A stretch of 64,000 nt of DNA from contig CAJNDS010000145.1 of the NCBI GenBank assembly GCA_905221605.1, positions 62,001 through 126,000 of the forward strand. The letters run 5' to 3'. Shown one piece after another: positions 53,638-64,000 of this stretch; positions within the stretch are counted from its first letter, which is position 1, and every line of letters starts with the position of its first letter. Source of the DNA: Symbiodinium natans. Its lineage: Eukaryota > Sar > Dinophyceae > Suessiales > Symbiodiniaceae. The notes beneath the pieces were generated by a model. The model did not search any database. It was given only the letters and a program-made list of their open reading frames with translations, and was not told where the DNA came from. The position numbers and the translations under genes were made by a program.

Positions 53638-53822
53638 ATAATAAAATTAAGAGTCTAAACCCTAAACCCTAAGCCCTAAAATACCTGAACCCTGAGCATA
53701 AAGGCCTTCTTGTCTGCTCGAGCTGACTGCAGCATCTGCGTGAGGTGCTGCACTGCGAAGTCAATGGTTTGCTGATCCTGAGGTGTGCAGGAGGATGACG
53801 GAGCAGCGTACCCGAAACTAAC

Positions 53823-54064
53823 CTCTAAACCCTAAACCCTAAACCCGAAACCCTAAAAACCCTAAACCCTAAAAACCCTAAACCCTAAACCCTAAGCCCT
53901 AAACCCTAAACCCTAATGGTGAAGAAGTACCATGAACCTCCTGGTAGGGTTCAGAGCTTCATGTGAGTCTGGGCTTCGGTCTCGGGAACTTGGACTTTTG
54001 ATGACTCAGGGCCTGCTCTGTAGGGTTTAGGGTTTAGGGTTTAGGGTTTAGGGTTTAGGGTTAC
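53823..54064. repeat. Opposed telomeric tracts
   Basis: CCCTAAA with CCCTAAAAA variants at 53823-53918 and TTTAGGG at 54023-54064. Confidence 0.9.
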
Positions 54065-54224
54065 AACCCTGACCTTCTCTGGGTTGCTCATGAGTCGAAC
54101 TTTAGACAAATAATAAGATGCCAACACACTCAAAAATCTGAGCAGGCCGTCAACAAGTACAGCTTTTGGCTAACTTACATGAGGTTCCTGAGCACCTTCA
54201 ACCCTACAGCCTATACCCCAAACC

Positions 54225-54642
54225 GAAACCCTAAACCCTAAACCCTAAGCCCTAAACCCTAAGCCCTAAGCCCTAAACCCTAAACCCTAAACCCGAAACC
54301 CTAAACCCTAAACCCCATCCTTCGCTTCCGCCGCCCGCCGCAGGAGCGACACCGCGGAGAGCTCCGCCTCGACGGAAGGGGATTTGTAGGGCTTGCGGGC
54401 TTTAGACCCTAAACCCTAAACCCTAAACCCCAAACCCTAAACCCTAAACCCTTAAGCATCAACCCTAGACCCAAAACCCTCGTGAAGCTTTGCATATGGA
54501 CTCTAGAAGCGATCTCCACTCGGGACACAGTTACACCCCTCTCCTAGGGTTTAGGTTTAGGGTTTAGGGTTTAGGGTTTAGGGTTTAGGGTTTAGGGTTT
54601 AGGGTTTAGGGTTTAGGGTTTAGGGTTTAGGGTTTAGGGTTG
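54225..54642. repeat. Three telomeric tracts
   Basis: CCCTAAA/CCCTAAG at 54225-54316 and 54403-54452; TTTAGGG at 54544-54642 (about 14 units). Confidence 0.9.
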
Positions 54643-54917
54643 CCCCCGAAAACCCGAAACCCTGAACCCGAGACCCTGAACCCTAATTTTTCCCCTCCAA
54701 TCTTACCCAAGGCCATCCGCAGGCTTCCAAAAGCTTCTCATGATTTCCTCCGAAGGGTTTAGGGTTCAGGGCATATGGTTTAGGGTTAGGGCTTCAGGGT
54801 TCAGGGTTTAGGGTTTGAGGTTTGGGCTTCAGGGCCCTTGGCACACCTGCACCGACAAGAGGCTTGGGATCTGGGGCTTCAAAGCCCTACATCCCCGTCT
54901 GAGGGGGGCTAGGATGG

Positions 54918-54919
54918 CG

Positions 54920-54957
<38 letters not shown>

Positions 54958-55035
54958 AAACCAATAAATAAATAAATACATAAAAATTATAAATAAATGA
55001 ATAAATATATAAATAAATGAATAAATAAATAACAT
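54918..55035 (+). repeat. Poly(C)-poly(A) junction and AT-rich run
   Basis: About 23 C, G, then nine A, followed by AATAAATA repeats. Confidence 0.9.
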
Positions 55036-55192
55036 ATATATAGATTCATCTTGTGGCCTGTCTCCTCACCGTCGTCCTCACATCGCTGAGGAGTGCGAAG
55101 ATGGGTTTCAGGACCTGCGTGGCATGTGGCTTCGGGGATTCGGAGTGAGGGGCTCCTCCCTTTGCCAGGGTAACCTAGGGTCTGAGAAAGTG

Positions 55193-55752
55193 AGCCCTAA
55201 GCCCTAGGAACCTAAACCCTAAACCCTACACCTTAACCTAAACCCTAAACCCTAAACCCTAAACCCTAAACCTTAAACCCTAAACCCTAAGCCCTAAACC
55301 CTTGCACCCTAAAACTGATGGCAGACTTGAGGTCGGAGTGCCTCTTAAGGGCAACAAGGACTTCCCTCAGATCCTACTCATCCCCCCACAGCTCTCCCTC
55401 GTCTCATTGCAGAGCCAACAGAGTGGTTCAACAATTGAAGGCCCTAAACCCTAAACCCTAAACCCTAAACCCTAAACCCTAAACCCTAAACCCTAAACCC
55501 TAAACCCTAAACCCCTAAACCCCTAGACCCAAAACCTTAGATCCAAAGAGGAAGATCGTTGGGAACCAAAAGACCTGAATGGAGCCACGAATCCGAATAC
55601 GGGCACGCGCCGCACACTTCGGCAAGGAAGCACGAGGACACGACACGAGGAGGTTTAGGGTTTAGGGTTTAGGGTTTAGGGTTTCGGGTTTAGGGTTTAG
55701 GGTTTAGGGTTTCGGGTTTCGGGTTTGGGGTTTAGGGTTTAGGGGTTAGGAA
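55193..55752. repeat. Three telomeric tracts
   Basis: CCCTAAA at 55193-55310 and 55440-55528 (11 perfect units); TTTAGGG with TTTCGGG variants at 55652-55752. ACACGAGGACACGACAC flanks the last tract on both sides (about 55630-55650 and 55757-55777). Confidence 0.9.
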
Positions 55753-56740
55753 GACATGACACGAGGACACGACACAAGGGGGTCCTCAACTTAGATCAAT
55801 CCCTCCTTTGATCTAGACCTGCCTACACTCAAAGGACTCTACCTTGGATACCCAACGGCATAGCTTAGATTTGGGATCCTAAACCCTAAACCCCCCCCCC
55901 CCCCCCCCCCCCAAAGGGAATGCTGGGAGTATGTTATGGGAGCCTTTTGGGGTACAACGTGCACGAGTTCTGATCCCCTGAAAAAGGACCCGAAGATCAA
56001 CACCCGAAATTTCCAGAAAGCCTTGCGGTTCGGTCGGCTGTCTGCATTGTAGCAGGCCTAGCAGGGACAGGGACTTAAAGGCTTGGAGGGTTTCAGGGCA
56101 GACAGAGTTCAGAGGTGTTCAGGGCGCGCAGGGGCACCTCCACAGGAGATTCTCGAAAGGGTTTAGGGTTTAGGGCTATAGGGTTTAGGGTTTAGGGCTT
56201 CTCGCCGCACTGTGGAAAAGGGTGGGTGGCTTAGTGCTTCCCCCCCTGTGGTGTGGTTGTGGGTTGGTTTTGGGCTTTAGGGCTTTAGAGTTTAGGGTTT
56301 AGGGGGGGCGGGGGTGGGGCTGGCGAGCCGAGAACCGGGATCATATACAGGGCGCCCTGATTCCCTACTAAGAACCCGGGGGCCTCCAAAAGACAGAGAC
56401 GAAAGGACTCAGAAAGCTTGAGCCTCAAGATCCGCCGCAAGTTTAGGGTCTAGGGTTTCTAGGGCTTCCAGGGCTTCCAGGGTTTAGGGTTTAGGGTTTG
56501 GGGTTTCTAGGGTTTAAGGGTTTAGGGTTCAGCGTGTAGAGAGAGAGGAAGAGAGAAGACAGGGTGACACGCCTCCACAGTGGCCGTCAGGCAGATCAAA
56601 GCCTGATCGGACGAGCCCATGAAACTCCTAAACCCTAAACCCTAAACCCTGAACCCTAAACCCTAAGCCCTAAACCCTAAACCCTAAGCCCTAAACCCTA
56701 AAGCCTAAACCCTTGGGGTTGTACCTTGGACCCTTAAAAA

Positions 56741-57064
56741 ATAGAATGCTCATGGGAACCCCAAACAGGGAACCCCAAACAGGGAACCCCAAGAACACAG
56801 CTGGGATATGAAGGGAATAAAAGGACCCTGGTCGGTATATGCCGGTATAGTCCTATTTATGTTCCTGCTCTATTCTTGGGGCTTGCTCTTTGGGTTTCCT
56901 TTAAAGTCCCTTTACTGACCCTGGTCGGTATATTCCTATTTATGTTCCTACTCTATTCGTGGGGTTCCTTCTTTGGTGTTTCCTTCAGGGTTTCGGTGAT
57001 CCTTTTAAAAACTCTCAAGGTGCGTAGTATAAGGGCCAAAAGAGAGTATGTTGAGGGGAACATT
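56741..57064 (+). repeat. Short direct duplications
   Basis: Three GGGAACCCCAAACAG units (56753-56795), then two diverged copies of GACCCTGGTCGGTATAT...CCTATTTATGTTCCT...CTCTATTC (about 56824-56880 and 56917-56965). No family recognised. Confidence 0.7.
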
Positions 57065-57720
57065 TAGGGGCACAAACCTTAGGGGTACGAGTCTTAGTCC
57101 CTTCACTCACTGACTTGGAGGGTCTGCAGGGTTTTGTGGGCCTGTCAATGTTGCATTGGGCCCTCAAAACGAAATCCCACCCCAATCCCTCCCCCCCCCC
57201 CCCGTCCACAACAGTTCTGCATCCAAGTTGAATGTGTGCCAGGATGGGGTGGTTGGGGGGGTGCTTGAGTTTGGCTGAGGCTTTGTGGGAGCCTCGCAAC
57301 CGGAAAGTTTCAGGCTTCGGGATTCCGCTTGGGGTTGCCGGCAAGTTGGAGAGGGACAAGCTTGCTCACTCAAATTGCAATGAAGCGTTTGGGAACTTTG
57401 CTAGGCTACGGGGTCATGTAAAACCCTACAACCCCATGCCCTTACCTACAATGATCGAAATTCTGGATTTTTGGGGTTGCCGTCTCGAAGTGTGGCCTGG
57501 GCATGTACAGAATTCGCCCTGAGAACCAGAACGAAACAACTCAAGCCCATGAGACCCGCAAAAATAAGCGCTCGCATTGCGGGGTCAGCGTGGGTTCCCT
57601 GACCTAAGGCTCCTCTTGGTAGTAGTAGGTACCCTCAAAGAGCCCTGAGTTTGGGAACCTCTCCCACCTTAAAGCCCTAAGCTTCACATCCTGTCGTGAT
57701 GGTTTGGGATCTCCCGAAAC
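57065..57720. other. Island poor in telomeric repeat
   Basis: A 96-codon plus frame (57232-57522) and 114- and 69-codon minus frames overlap. The plus frame (SGFGIPLGVAGKLERDKL...) is slightly more protein-like. No domain recognised. Confidence 0.35.
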
Positions 57721-57928
57721 CCAAACCCTAAACCTTCAGCCCTAAACCCTAAACCCTAAACCCCAAACCCCAAACCCTAAACCCCCAAACCCCAAAGGGC
57801 TGCCTGACGCACCACTGCGTCGCTAGTCTGGCTTCGGAGCCTCTGTTTGTCACTCAGGGTTTAGGGTTTAGGGTTTAGGGTTTAGGGGGGCGCAGGAAGA
57901 CGCCATCCATATGCCTCCCTCCCACTTG

Positions 57929-57998
57929 GTAGCCCAGCAACGATCTCAAAATAATGGCACCCTTTTTTTGGTTGGTTACTTTATAAGAGAAACCCATT
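57929..57998. mobile_element. Element F4, left part
   Basis: TTGGTAGCCCAGCAACG, TGGCACCCTTTTTTTGGTTG and GTTACTTTATAAGAGAAACC. The right end is not seen. Confidence 0.55.
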
Positions 57999-58331
57999 CA
58001 CGCCCGGAAAAAAAGAGACTTCCACCCAACTTCCCTAAGCCTCGAAACTCTAACCCCTGAACGCTAAACCCTAAACCCTGAATCCTGGAATGTCATGGAA
58101 TCCCGGCTGCACGCAAACCTCCAACTCGGTCCCCCTCAGTGACGTTTAGGGTAAGAGGGTATAAAGGGTACAAAGTACAGGAAGTATAGGGTTTAGGGTT
58201 TAGGGTTTAGTCATTGGGGTTTAGGGTTTAGCCCGTTTGTGCTTCTAGGCTTTAGGGGCGAACCTCACCACTCGAGAACATGAACACATGTACCGCGATA
58301 CCCAAGGAGCCTGAAACCCGAAGCTACCATC

Positions 58332-58985
58332 CCTAAACCCTAAACCCTAAACCCTAAACCCTAAACCCTAAACCCTAAACCCTAAACCCTAAAAGCCTAG
58401 GCGAAGAGGATGGCAGAACTCTCCAACTCCGCCACATGTCCGAGATTCCCGTGCCCTGCATTCTCCCCTGGGGACGCGAGCGGGGGGGCCAACGCGGCCA
58501 CCAAGTCATTGAGACCTTTGTCACGGGGTAAAGGTTTAGGGTTTAGGGTTTAGGGTTTAGGGTTGGTTTAGGGTTTAGGGTTTAGGGTTTAGGGTTTAGG
58601 GTTTAGGGTTTAGGGCTTAGGGTTTAGGGTTTAGGGTTTAGGGTTTAGGGTTTAGGGTTCAGGGAACCCTAAACTCGAAACATTTCAAAAAGCCGGGCCT
58701 CTGAACCTCTAAACCCCTGATTCAGGGGCTTGTAGGGCTCAAAACCTAAACTCGTAAACTCGAAAACGGTAAAGGCCTAAACCTTTGAGCCCTACAGCCT
58801 TTCCATGAGGCCCAGCTTAGGTTGCAGCATGAACCCTAACCCCTGAAATTTGAGGACCTTTGCTGCGCCCCTAAACCCTAAACCCTAAACCCTAAACCCT
58901 AAACCCCAAACCCCAAACCCTAAACCCTAACCCTGAATCCAGAACCCTAACCCTGAACCCTAAACCCTAAACCCTAAACCCCCAC
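58332..58985. repeat. Three telomeric tracts
   Basis: CCCTAAA at 58332-58396, TTTAGGG at 58532-58665 (about 18 units), CCCTAAA at 58866-58985. Confidence 0.95.
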
Positions 58986-59401
58986 GACCTCAAACCCCAA
59001 AACCTCGAAGACGTCTTGAAGGAGCTTTGGCTGCTTGTCAGACCCGAGCAGGCAACATCAAATGAGGTGGGATTTTAGGTGATTGAAGCTGGGGGTTAAG
59101 GGGTTAAGGGTTCTGGGCTTCAGGGTTTTGCGGAGTTTTTTTCTGGGTTTTTGGGGGGTTTTGGTCTGGGGGATAGGACCAGCCCTTAGTAAAACTGGCC
59201 CCCCTGAGCATGACAACCTGACCGCAACGCCGTTCGATTTGCTCCTGCAGTGGGCGTCATCCGAATTGGAGCGCCATAAGGGCCCCCCTTTCTTTGGGGT
59301 CCTGTGAGGTTTAAACGAAAATCCCAAACTCCTGAAAACCTAAAGCCCTGAGCCTAAGGCTCTATAACCTTGGGGTAGAAATCCGAACCTGTGCAAGGAT
59401 G

Positions 59402-59495
59402 GCTAAACCCTAGGCCCTAAACCCTGAACCCTGAACCCTGAACCCTAAACCCTAAACCCTAAACCCTAAACCCTAAACCCTAAACCCTAAACTCC
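59402..59495 (-). repeat. Telomeric tract (CCCTGAA then CCCTAAA)
   Basis: Three CCCTGAA units precede about eight CCCTAAA. Confidence 0.9.
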
Positions 59496-59832
59496 CCTTC
59501 GCCTGAGCACCCGCGCGGGATCCCACCACGGAGGGCTGGACGCTGGACAGCGCCCGCCGGAGGATGAGAAGCAGGGGGGCCGCCGCCGCCTTCAAGGGTT
59601 TAGGGTCTAGGGTTTGGAGTTTGGGGTTTAGGGTTTGGGGTTTAGGGTTTGGAGTTTAGGGTTTTAGGGTTCCTCAAACAAGCTGGCTTTGATGAAGAAC
59701 TCTTCTGGGTTTCGGGCTTGGGGTTTTAGGGTTTTAGGGATTTAGGGATTTAGGGTTTCAGGGTTTCAGGGTTTTAGGGTTTAGGGTTTTAGGGTTTTAA
59801 GGTCTTAAGGTTTCAGGGTTTAGGGTTTAGGG

Positions 59833-59936
59833 TTGGGATGTTCCCCCGCATACTAACAGTCCTTCATGGGGATTATAATAGGGGGTACTGTAATAATCCC
59901 TACTAAGGACTGTTAGTATAGGGGGAAACATCCCAA
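59833..59936. mobile_element. Foldback element A5
   Basis: Full length: TTGGGATGTTCCCCC...ACTAACAGTCC and GGACTGTTAGTATA...AACATCCCAA. Flanks GTTTAGGG and GTTTGGGG give a possible 8-bp target duplication with one mismatch. Confidence 0.8.
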
Positions 59937-60073
59937 GTTTGGGGGTAATGCAGGGTTTAGGGTTTTAGGTTTGGGGGTATAGTTACAGTATCAAGAGGGG
60001 AGATAGGTAAGACGAAGAAGATAAGCTTGGCCGGGGGGGGGGTTGTGACGTACATGCGTTTGGGGCTTCGGGC

Positions 60074-60190
60074 TAAACCCTAAACCCTAAACCCTAAACC
60101 CTAAACCCTAAACCCTAAACCCTAAACCCTAAACCCTAAACCCTAAACCCTAAACCCTAAACCCTAAACGAACCCTGAACCCTAAACCCG
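60074..60190 (-). repeat. Telomeric tract (CCCTAAA)
   Basis: About 14 perfect units, then decayed ones. Confidence 0.95.
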
Positions 60191-60389
60191 GAGCTCTGAG
60201 CAGGCTCAGGGTTGAAGGGTTTGCGGTATCAGGGTCTATGCTTTTGAGGGCTTGGGAGCTTACAGTCTTCGGATTTAGGGTTTTTGAGCTTCGGGATTTT
60301 TGGGGTCTGAGGGGTCATCTAGGGTTTTGGGTTCATGGTTTCGGGCCCGAAACACGAACCCCGAACCCTAATTGAGCCCGAAGCCCCAA

Positions 60390-60505
60390 GCCCTAAGCCC
60401 ATCGCGTCTTAGGGGCTAGGGTTCCCTAAACCCTAAACCCTAAACCCTAAACCCTAAACCCTGGACCCTAAACCCCGAGCCCATCGGGTCTTAGGGGCTA
60501 GGGTC
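60390..60505 (-). repeat. Duplicated 27-bp segment around a telomeric tract
   Basis: AGCCCATCGCGTCTTAGGGG/AGCCCATCGGGTCTTAGGGG plus CTAGGGT flanks five CCCTAAA units. Confidence 0.85.
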
Positions 60506-60594
60506 AACTCAACCCCGGCGTCCACGACGCTCCTCAGCCTCTCCGCTCTTCTGCAGTGCCGCCACCTCGGGGCTCCCGGTCTGTAGTTTTAAGG

Positions 60595-60760
60595 GGTTAA
60601 GGGTTAAGGGTTAACGGTTCAGGTTTCAGGGTTCGGGTTTAGGATTTAGGGTTTAGGGTTTTAGGGTTTAGGGTTTAGGGTTTAGGGTTAAGGGTTAGGG
60701 GTTAGGGGTTAAGGGTTAAGGGTTTAGGGTTCAGATTTCAGGGTTAAGGGTTGAGGGTTT
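60595..60760 (+). repeat. Telomeric tract, mixed units
   Basis: GGGTTAAG, TTTAGGG and GGGGTTA variants. Confidence 0.85.
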
Positions 60761-61155
60761 CGGGCTCAGCATCCCAAGTCCAAGCGCTCAGTAGTCAAGC
60801 AGCTTGCCAGGCGTTAGCAAAAAACCACCCACCCCAGAATGCCCCAAACCCCAAGGCCCTAAACCCTATGCGGGGGGCACCCCAGGATTCGGCCAAACGT
60901 GTTTACCAAATGCTTTCCTTAACCCCCCTCAACACGGAATGAGCTTCTTTGAGGACCCAGTCCGGGTTTCGGGTTCTGGGACTAGGACAAGATTTTTGCA
61001 GGGCATGCTTCTGACTTACATACCCGCTGACTCGGTTCTCGCGGCTGCAGGCACTGTTCCCCAAGCCGAAAACGCCGTGTTGTTGCCGTTTTCCATTGCC
61101 AGCCTTGCAGCACCCTCACCCTTCTGATACCTGTTCCAGAACTTGGCACTCGGCT

Positions 61156-61222
61156 GGTTTAGGGTTTAGGGTTTAGGGTTTAGGGTTTAGGGTTTAGGGT
61201 TTAGGGTTTAGGGTTTAGGGAA
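61156..61222 (+). repeat. Telomeric tract (TTTAGGG)
   Basis: About nine units. The island 60770-61155 carries a 107-codon plus frame (60804-61127) of no recognised family. Confidence 0.95.
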
Positions 61223-61339
61223 CAGCTCAAGAGGCGCTTTGGCTCGTCCCACAGGGACATGGAGACCACGAAGAACTCCGCACCAGTCTGTGCCGAGCTC
61301 CAGCCGGCCCTCTGTTGTGCTGAAGCACGGCTTGGAAAC

Positions 61340-61434
61340 TTAGGGTTCGTTATACAAACAGTCCTTCATAGGGATGCTAATAGGGGGTACTATAATCCCT
61401 ATTAAGGACTCTAGTATAAGGAGGAACATCCCAA
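61340..61434. mobile_element. Foldback element A6
   Basis: The left terminus is decayed (TTAGGGTTCGTTATAC). The core ACAGTCCTTCATAGGG...CCCTATTAAGGACT and right end GGAGGAACATCCCAA are intact. Confidence 0.7.
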
Positions 61435-61603
61435 AGTATTCCTGTAGACAAGGAAGCGGATGCTTGAGGCTCATGTCCGTCCTCGTTAGGGAATACTTGT
61501 GCCTTAGAGTACTTCGTATATAAGGACTTCGGGGGCCCATGTCTAGAATCATGAGGTACATGGACCCTAAGCCCGAAGCCCCTTAACATTTCACGTCACA
61601 ATC

Positions 61604-61692
61604 TTGGGATGTTCCCCCTTATGCTATCAGTCCTTCATAGGGATCATGATAAGGGGGTACTGCAACCCCTATTGAGGACTGTTAGTATCCCC
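61604..61692. mobile_element. Foldback element A7, right end lost
   Basis: TTGGGATGTTCCCCCTTATG then CAGTCCTTCATAGGG. The right arm stops after GGACTGTTAGTATC. Confidence 0.7.
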
Positions 61693-61806
61693 ATCCGTAA
61701 AGTCTGATCACGCCCAGGCGCCGTCGCCGCGAAGTACGCCGCCGCGTTGTTCGCGCAGCGATTCTGGCAGATGACGGAGCGCATGGCCTCCGCATATTCG
61801 AAGGAG

Positions 61807-61997
61807 ACGAGGGAATGTGGGTACCCTATATACCCCGCAGATATGCCCTTCTTAAGGGATTATACAGGGTACCGGGGATGTTCCCCCTTATACTAACAGT
61901 CCTTAGTAGCGATTATAAATAGGGTATACTATAATCCCTATTAGGGACAGTCAGTAGAAGGGGGAACATCCCAACTCATTCCCTTCTACTAAGAGCC
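61807..61997. mobile_element. Element D2, interrupted by A8
   Basis: Left part GAGGGAATGTGGGTACCCTA and GGGATTATACAGGGTACC, then A8, then CTCATTCCCTTCTACTAAGA. Another D end is visible at about 56345-56380 (CCTGATTCCCTACTAAGAAC). Confidence 0.65.
61874..61974. mobile_element. Foldback element A8, nested in element D2
   Basis: GGGGATGTTCCCCCTTATAC...GAAGGGGGAACATCCCAA. It interrupts element D between GGGTACC and CTCATTCCC, which are contiguous in D1 at 35090-35106. Confidence 0.75.
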
Positions 61998-62337
61998 AAT
62001 TCGGTCTCACGGGAGTGTATAGCTAACCAAATAGGGCTTGGGCAGAGTTGGGGGTTTGAGTTTAGGGTTTAGGGTTGTAGGGTTTAGGGTTTTTCTATGC
62101 CGTGCATGACAGACACAGTCTGAACGGCTTCGTTTTTAAACTTGAAGGACTATGCAGCGGACAAAAGAAAACATGCTTACAAAAAGAATGGGGGGGAAGG
62201 CAGCGGCAAGGGGCCAAAGGGCCTCGGAGACATCCCCTTCATTCACGCTGTTGCTTCTACTACCAAAGCCACTACCAACAACAGACATACCAGCAATAGC
62301 AGCACCACAACAACCAGAGTATGTTGATGACTACAAC

Positions 62338-62438
62338 TTGGGATGTTCCCCCTTTTACTAACAGTCCTTCATGGGGATCATAGTACCCCGTAGTACAATC
62401 CCGATTAAGGACTGCTAGTATGAAGGGGAACATCCCAA
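62338..62438. mobile_element. Foldback element A9
   Basis: TTGGGATGTTCCCCCTTTTA...GAAGGGGAACATCCCAA. It is the fourth copy within 1.1 kb. Confidence 0.75.
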
Positions 62439-62669
62439 ACTAAACTGTGTCCTCTCGGGAGGATTCTTACCCAGGGCAACGCGTTTAGGGCAGCACACCC
62501 TCGTGGGCCTGGAGGCAAGTAGCAGCTGCCTGACATGCTGCATCCTGGCCCAAAAGGGTCGGATCTCACAGGGGAGCCCCATCTAATCAAAGAGTGGTTT
62601 AGGGTTTAGGTTCGGGTCGAGGGTTTGGGGTTTAGGGCTCACCATAGTACGTAAACCCCCTGAATCATA

Positions 62670-62745
62670 GGGCCCTTAAGGGAGGGGGGGTTCATGGGGG
62701 GTAGGCGCCTAGAAAACCTGAGTATTCTGGAACCTTGAGTTTCGG
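62670..62745. mobile_element. Element G4, left half
   Basis: CCTTAAGGGAGGGGGGGTTC, ATGGGGGGTAGGCGCCTAG. The right half is missing. Confidence 0.45.
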
Positions 62746-63560
62746 ACTCGCCTGGAACTCTCCTGGACCCTAAAGAAGCCCCCCCGCGCTCCCCACAGGT
62801 GTCGCAATTTACAGAAAGCACCCCCTCCCCCGCATATATTCATCTGTGGGCTCGTTGGCCCAACCAGACGTGGGTTTGCAGGGCGGCTTCGTAGCGCCTG
62901 GTCTGTTGCTGCAGGCTCCCTCCGTCAGCAAGAACGGAAGGATGCACAGGCAGAGCTGTGGCGGGTGTGCAGGCCGATGGCCGCAGAAGGGGGCGTACTG
63001 CCACGATTTGATTTGCCACACTTTTCGAGCCAGGGTCCGTTGCTGCACACCTTCGCTGCCCCTGTTCTAGCAAATTCTAGCAAGTTTCAAAGTTTCAGGA
63101 GAGTGACTACTGTGGTACTTATAGTGGCCTCCTGGTTGAAGCCCAGCATCATGCGGCAATTGCGCAAGCTCGAGTCCATGTTGTAACAGGAACCTTTCAT
63201 TTCAAGAGTGTCGCGAGCTCACCTAACTGCGGTTTGCTCTGTACGACCTGTGACCTGCAGCGGTGATCGGAATGATCACCGTCTCCTGGAATTGAAGGAT
63301 GCTGCCAAAGATTTCAAACTACTGTTGCGCAGCAGCTGCTGGAAAGGAATGCCTTGCATGGGGAGTCAGCATTGTCGAGGCTCTGCGATCACTGCAGCCA
63401 ACTTCCTCCTGGTCCTCCGTCTGCAGCATCATGGCCAGATAGTAGTAGTGGTGGCGCGGCGTCTTCGTCCCAAAATGCGCAGAGGGTTCAGGGTTTAGGG
63501 GTTCGGGTTTAGGGTCTGGCTGTACATAAGCAGCATCAGAGCAGAATTGCTGATCCTAAA
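62746..63560. other. Island without telomeric repeat
   Basis: Overlapping frames of 70-96 codons on both strands (plus 62965-63186 and 63208-63498; minus 62809-63073). None shows a known domain; strand cannot be chosen by eye. Confidence 0.4.
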
Positions 63561-63584
63561 CCCCAAAACACCCTGTGCACCACC

Positions 63585-63778
63585 CTATAAATCCTAAGAT
63601 TCTAAACCCTAAGCCCTAAAAGCCCTACAAACCCTCTAAACCCTCTAACCCCTACAACCCCCATAAATCCTGTAAACCTATCAACCCTACCAACCATAAA
63701 CCCGCAATTAAACCTTCTCAGCACCCTGAACCACTACACAAAACAGTCTACAAACAACAAATCCCCAAAAACCTAAAT
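63585..63778 (-). repeat. Degenerate telomere-like sequence near the window end
   Basis: ACCCTAAGCCCTAAAAGCCC and CTACAACCCCCATAAATCC-like units, similar in style to positions 1-300. Confidence 0.7.
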
Positions 63779-63925
63779 GCCCCCCCCCCCCCCCCCCCCA
63801 AAAAAAAAAAAAAAACCCAAATACTCCTAACAACCCCCCCCCCCCCCCCCAAAAAAAAAAAAAAAAAAAAAAAAAAAACAACAACAACAACAAAACCCAA
63901 AACAAACCAAACCCAAAAAAAAACC
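63779..63925 (+). repeat. Two poly(C)-poly(A) junctions
   Basis: About 20 C then 16 A, and 40 bp later about 17 C then 28 A, ending in CAACAACAACAA. Confidence 0.95.
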
Positions 63926-64000
63926 TGACTTCCAGGGTTCCCGACGCCCCTGGCGGCCGCGGCGTCGAGGTCCCTCCGCATCTTGGACTTTCGGGTTTTA

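Noticed and set aside
1-64000. CRISPR-like array from regularly spaced TTTAGGG blocks
   Set aside because: Repeats are 7-bp tandem units of variable number and both orientations with irregular spacing; no cas genes; eukaryotic context.

Overview
The window looks like nuclear DNA of a dinoflagellate or a close relative. The telomere-type heptamer TTTAGGG is scattered through it in both orientations, about once every 0.5 to 1 kb. The one clear gene belongs to a multi-membrane-span family carrying F.SH.W, FLD..C..Q.D, LVLW and RLWCVFE motifs, which I know mainly from dinoflagellate proteomes. Two of its introns are best explained by GC donors, which dinoflagellates use often. A TTTAGGG-bearing alga or plant cannot be excluded by reading alone. 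There is no sign of bacterial operons, CRISPR, rRNA or tRNA.

Layout. 0-4 kb: degenerate telomeric sequence, then a 2.15-kb element with 21-bp perfect terminal inverted repeats (1722-3875). 4-19 kb: telomeric tracts alternating with short islands of unique sequence, some probably exons, plus low-complexity runs (C/T at 4.5 kb, CTTT at 12.1 kb). 19-20.7 kb: a decayed ATAGGAATCC array followed by a nested foldback cluster. 20.8-24.7 kb: the minus-strand membrane gene, five well-linked exons and four weaker upstream candidates. 24.7-42 kb: more telomeric tracts, small inverted-repeat elements, possible exons and a GGAGCTGTAAC array. 42-52 kb: an element holding a GC-rich minisatellite and a 212-codon frame, a decayed copia-type protease, and a 0.5-kb inverted octamer array. 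52-64 kb: the same mosaic, with four foldback copies crowded into 61.3-62.4 kb.

The mobile layer has at least nine families of short (about 90-280 bp) non-coding elements, called A to H and J here. They show terminal inverted repeats, occasional target duplications and nesting (E inside D at 34.9 kb, A inside D at 61.9 kb).

The most interesting point is how repeats and splicing meet. In the membrane gene one intron is a copy of element C flanked by a 16-bp duplication of exon sequence, as expected of an introner. Another intron holds element B. A third is bounded by telomeric repeat, with its acceptor AG being the last bases of a CCCTAAAG run. TTTAGGG arrays contain GT and AG in every unit, so an array in sense orientation carries its own splice signals. 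Telomeric repeats acting as intron-forming insertions is the hypothesis I would test first.

Limits: many islands read as protein-like in several frames on both strands, so short exon calls without motif support are low confidence. Coordinates of degenerate repeats are approximate.
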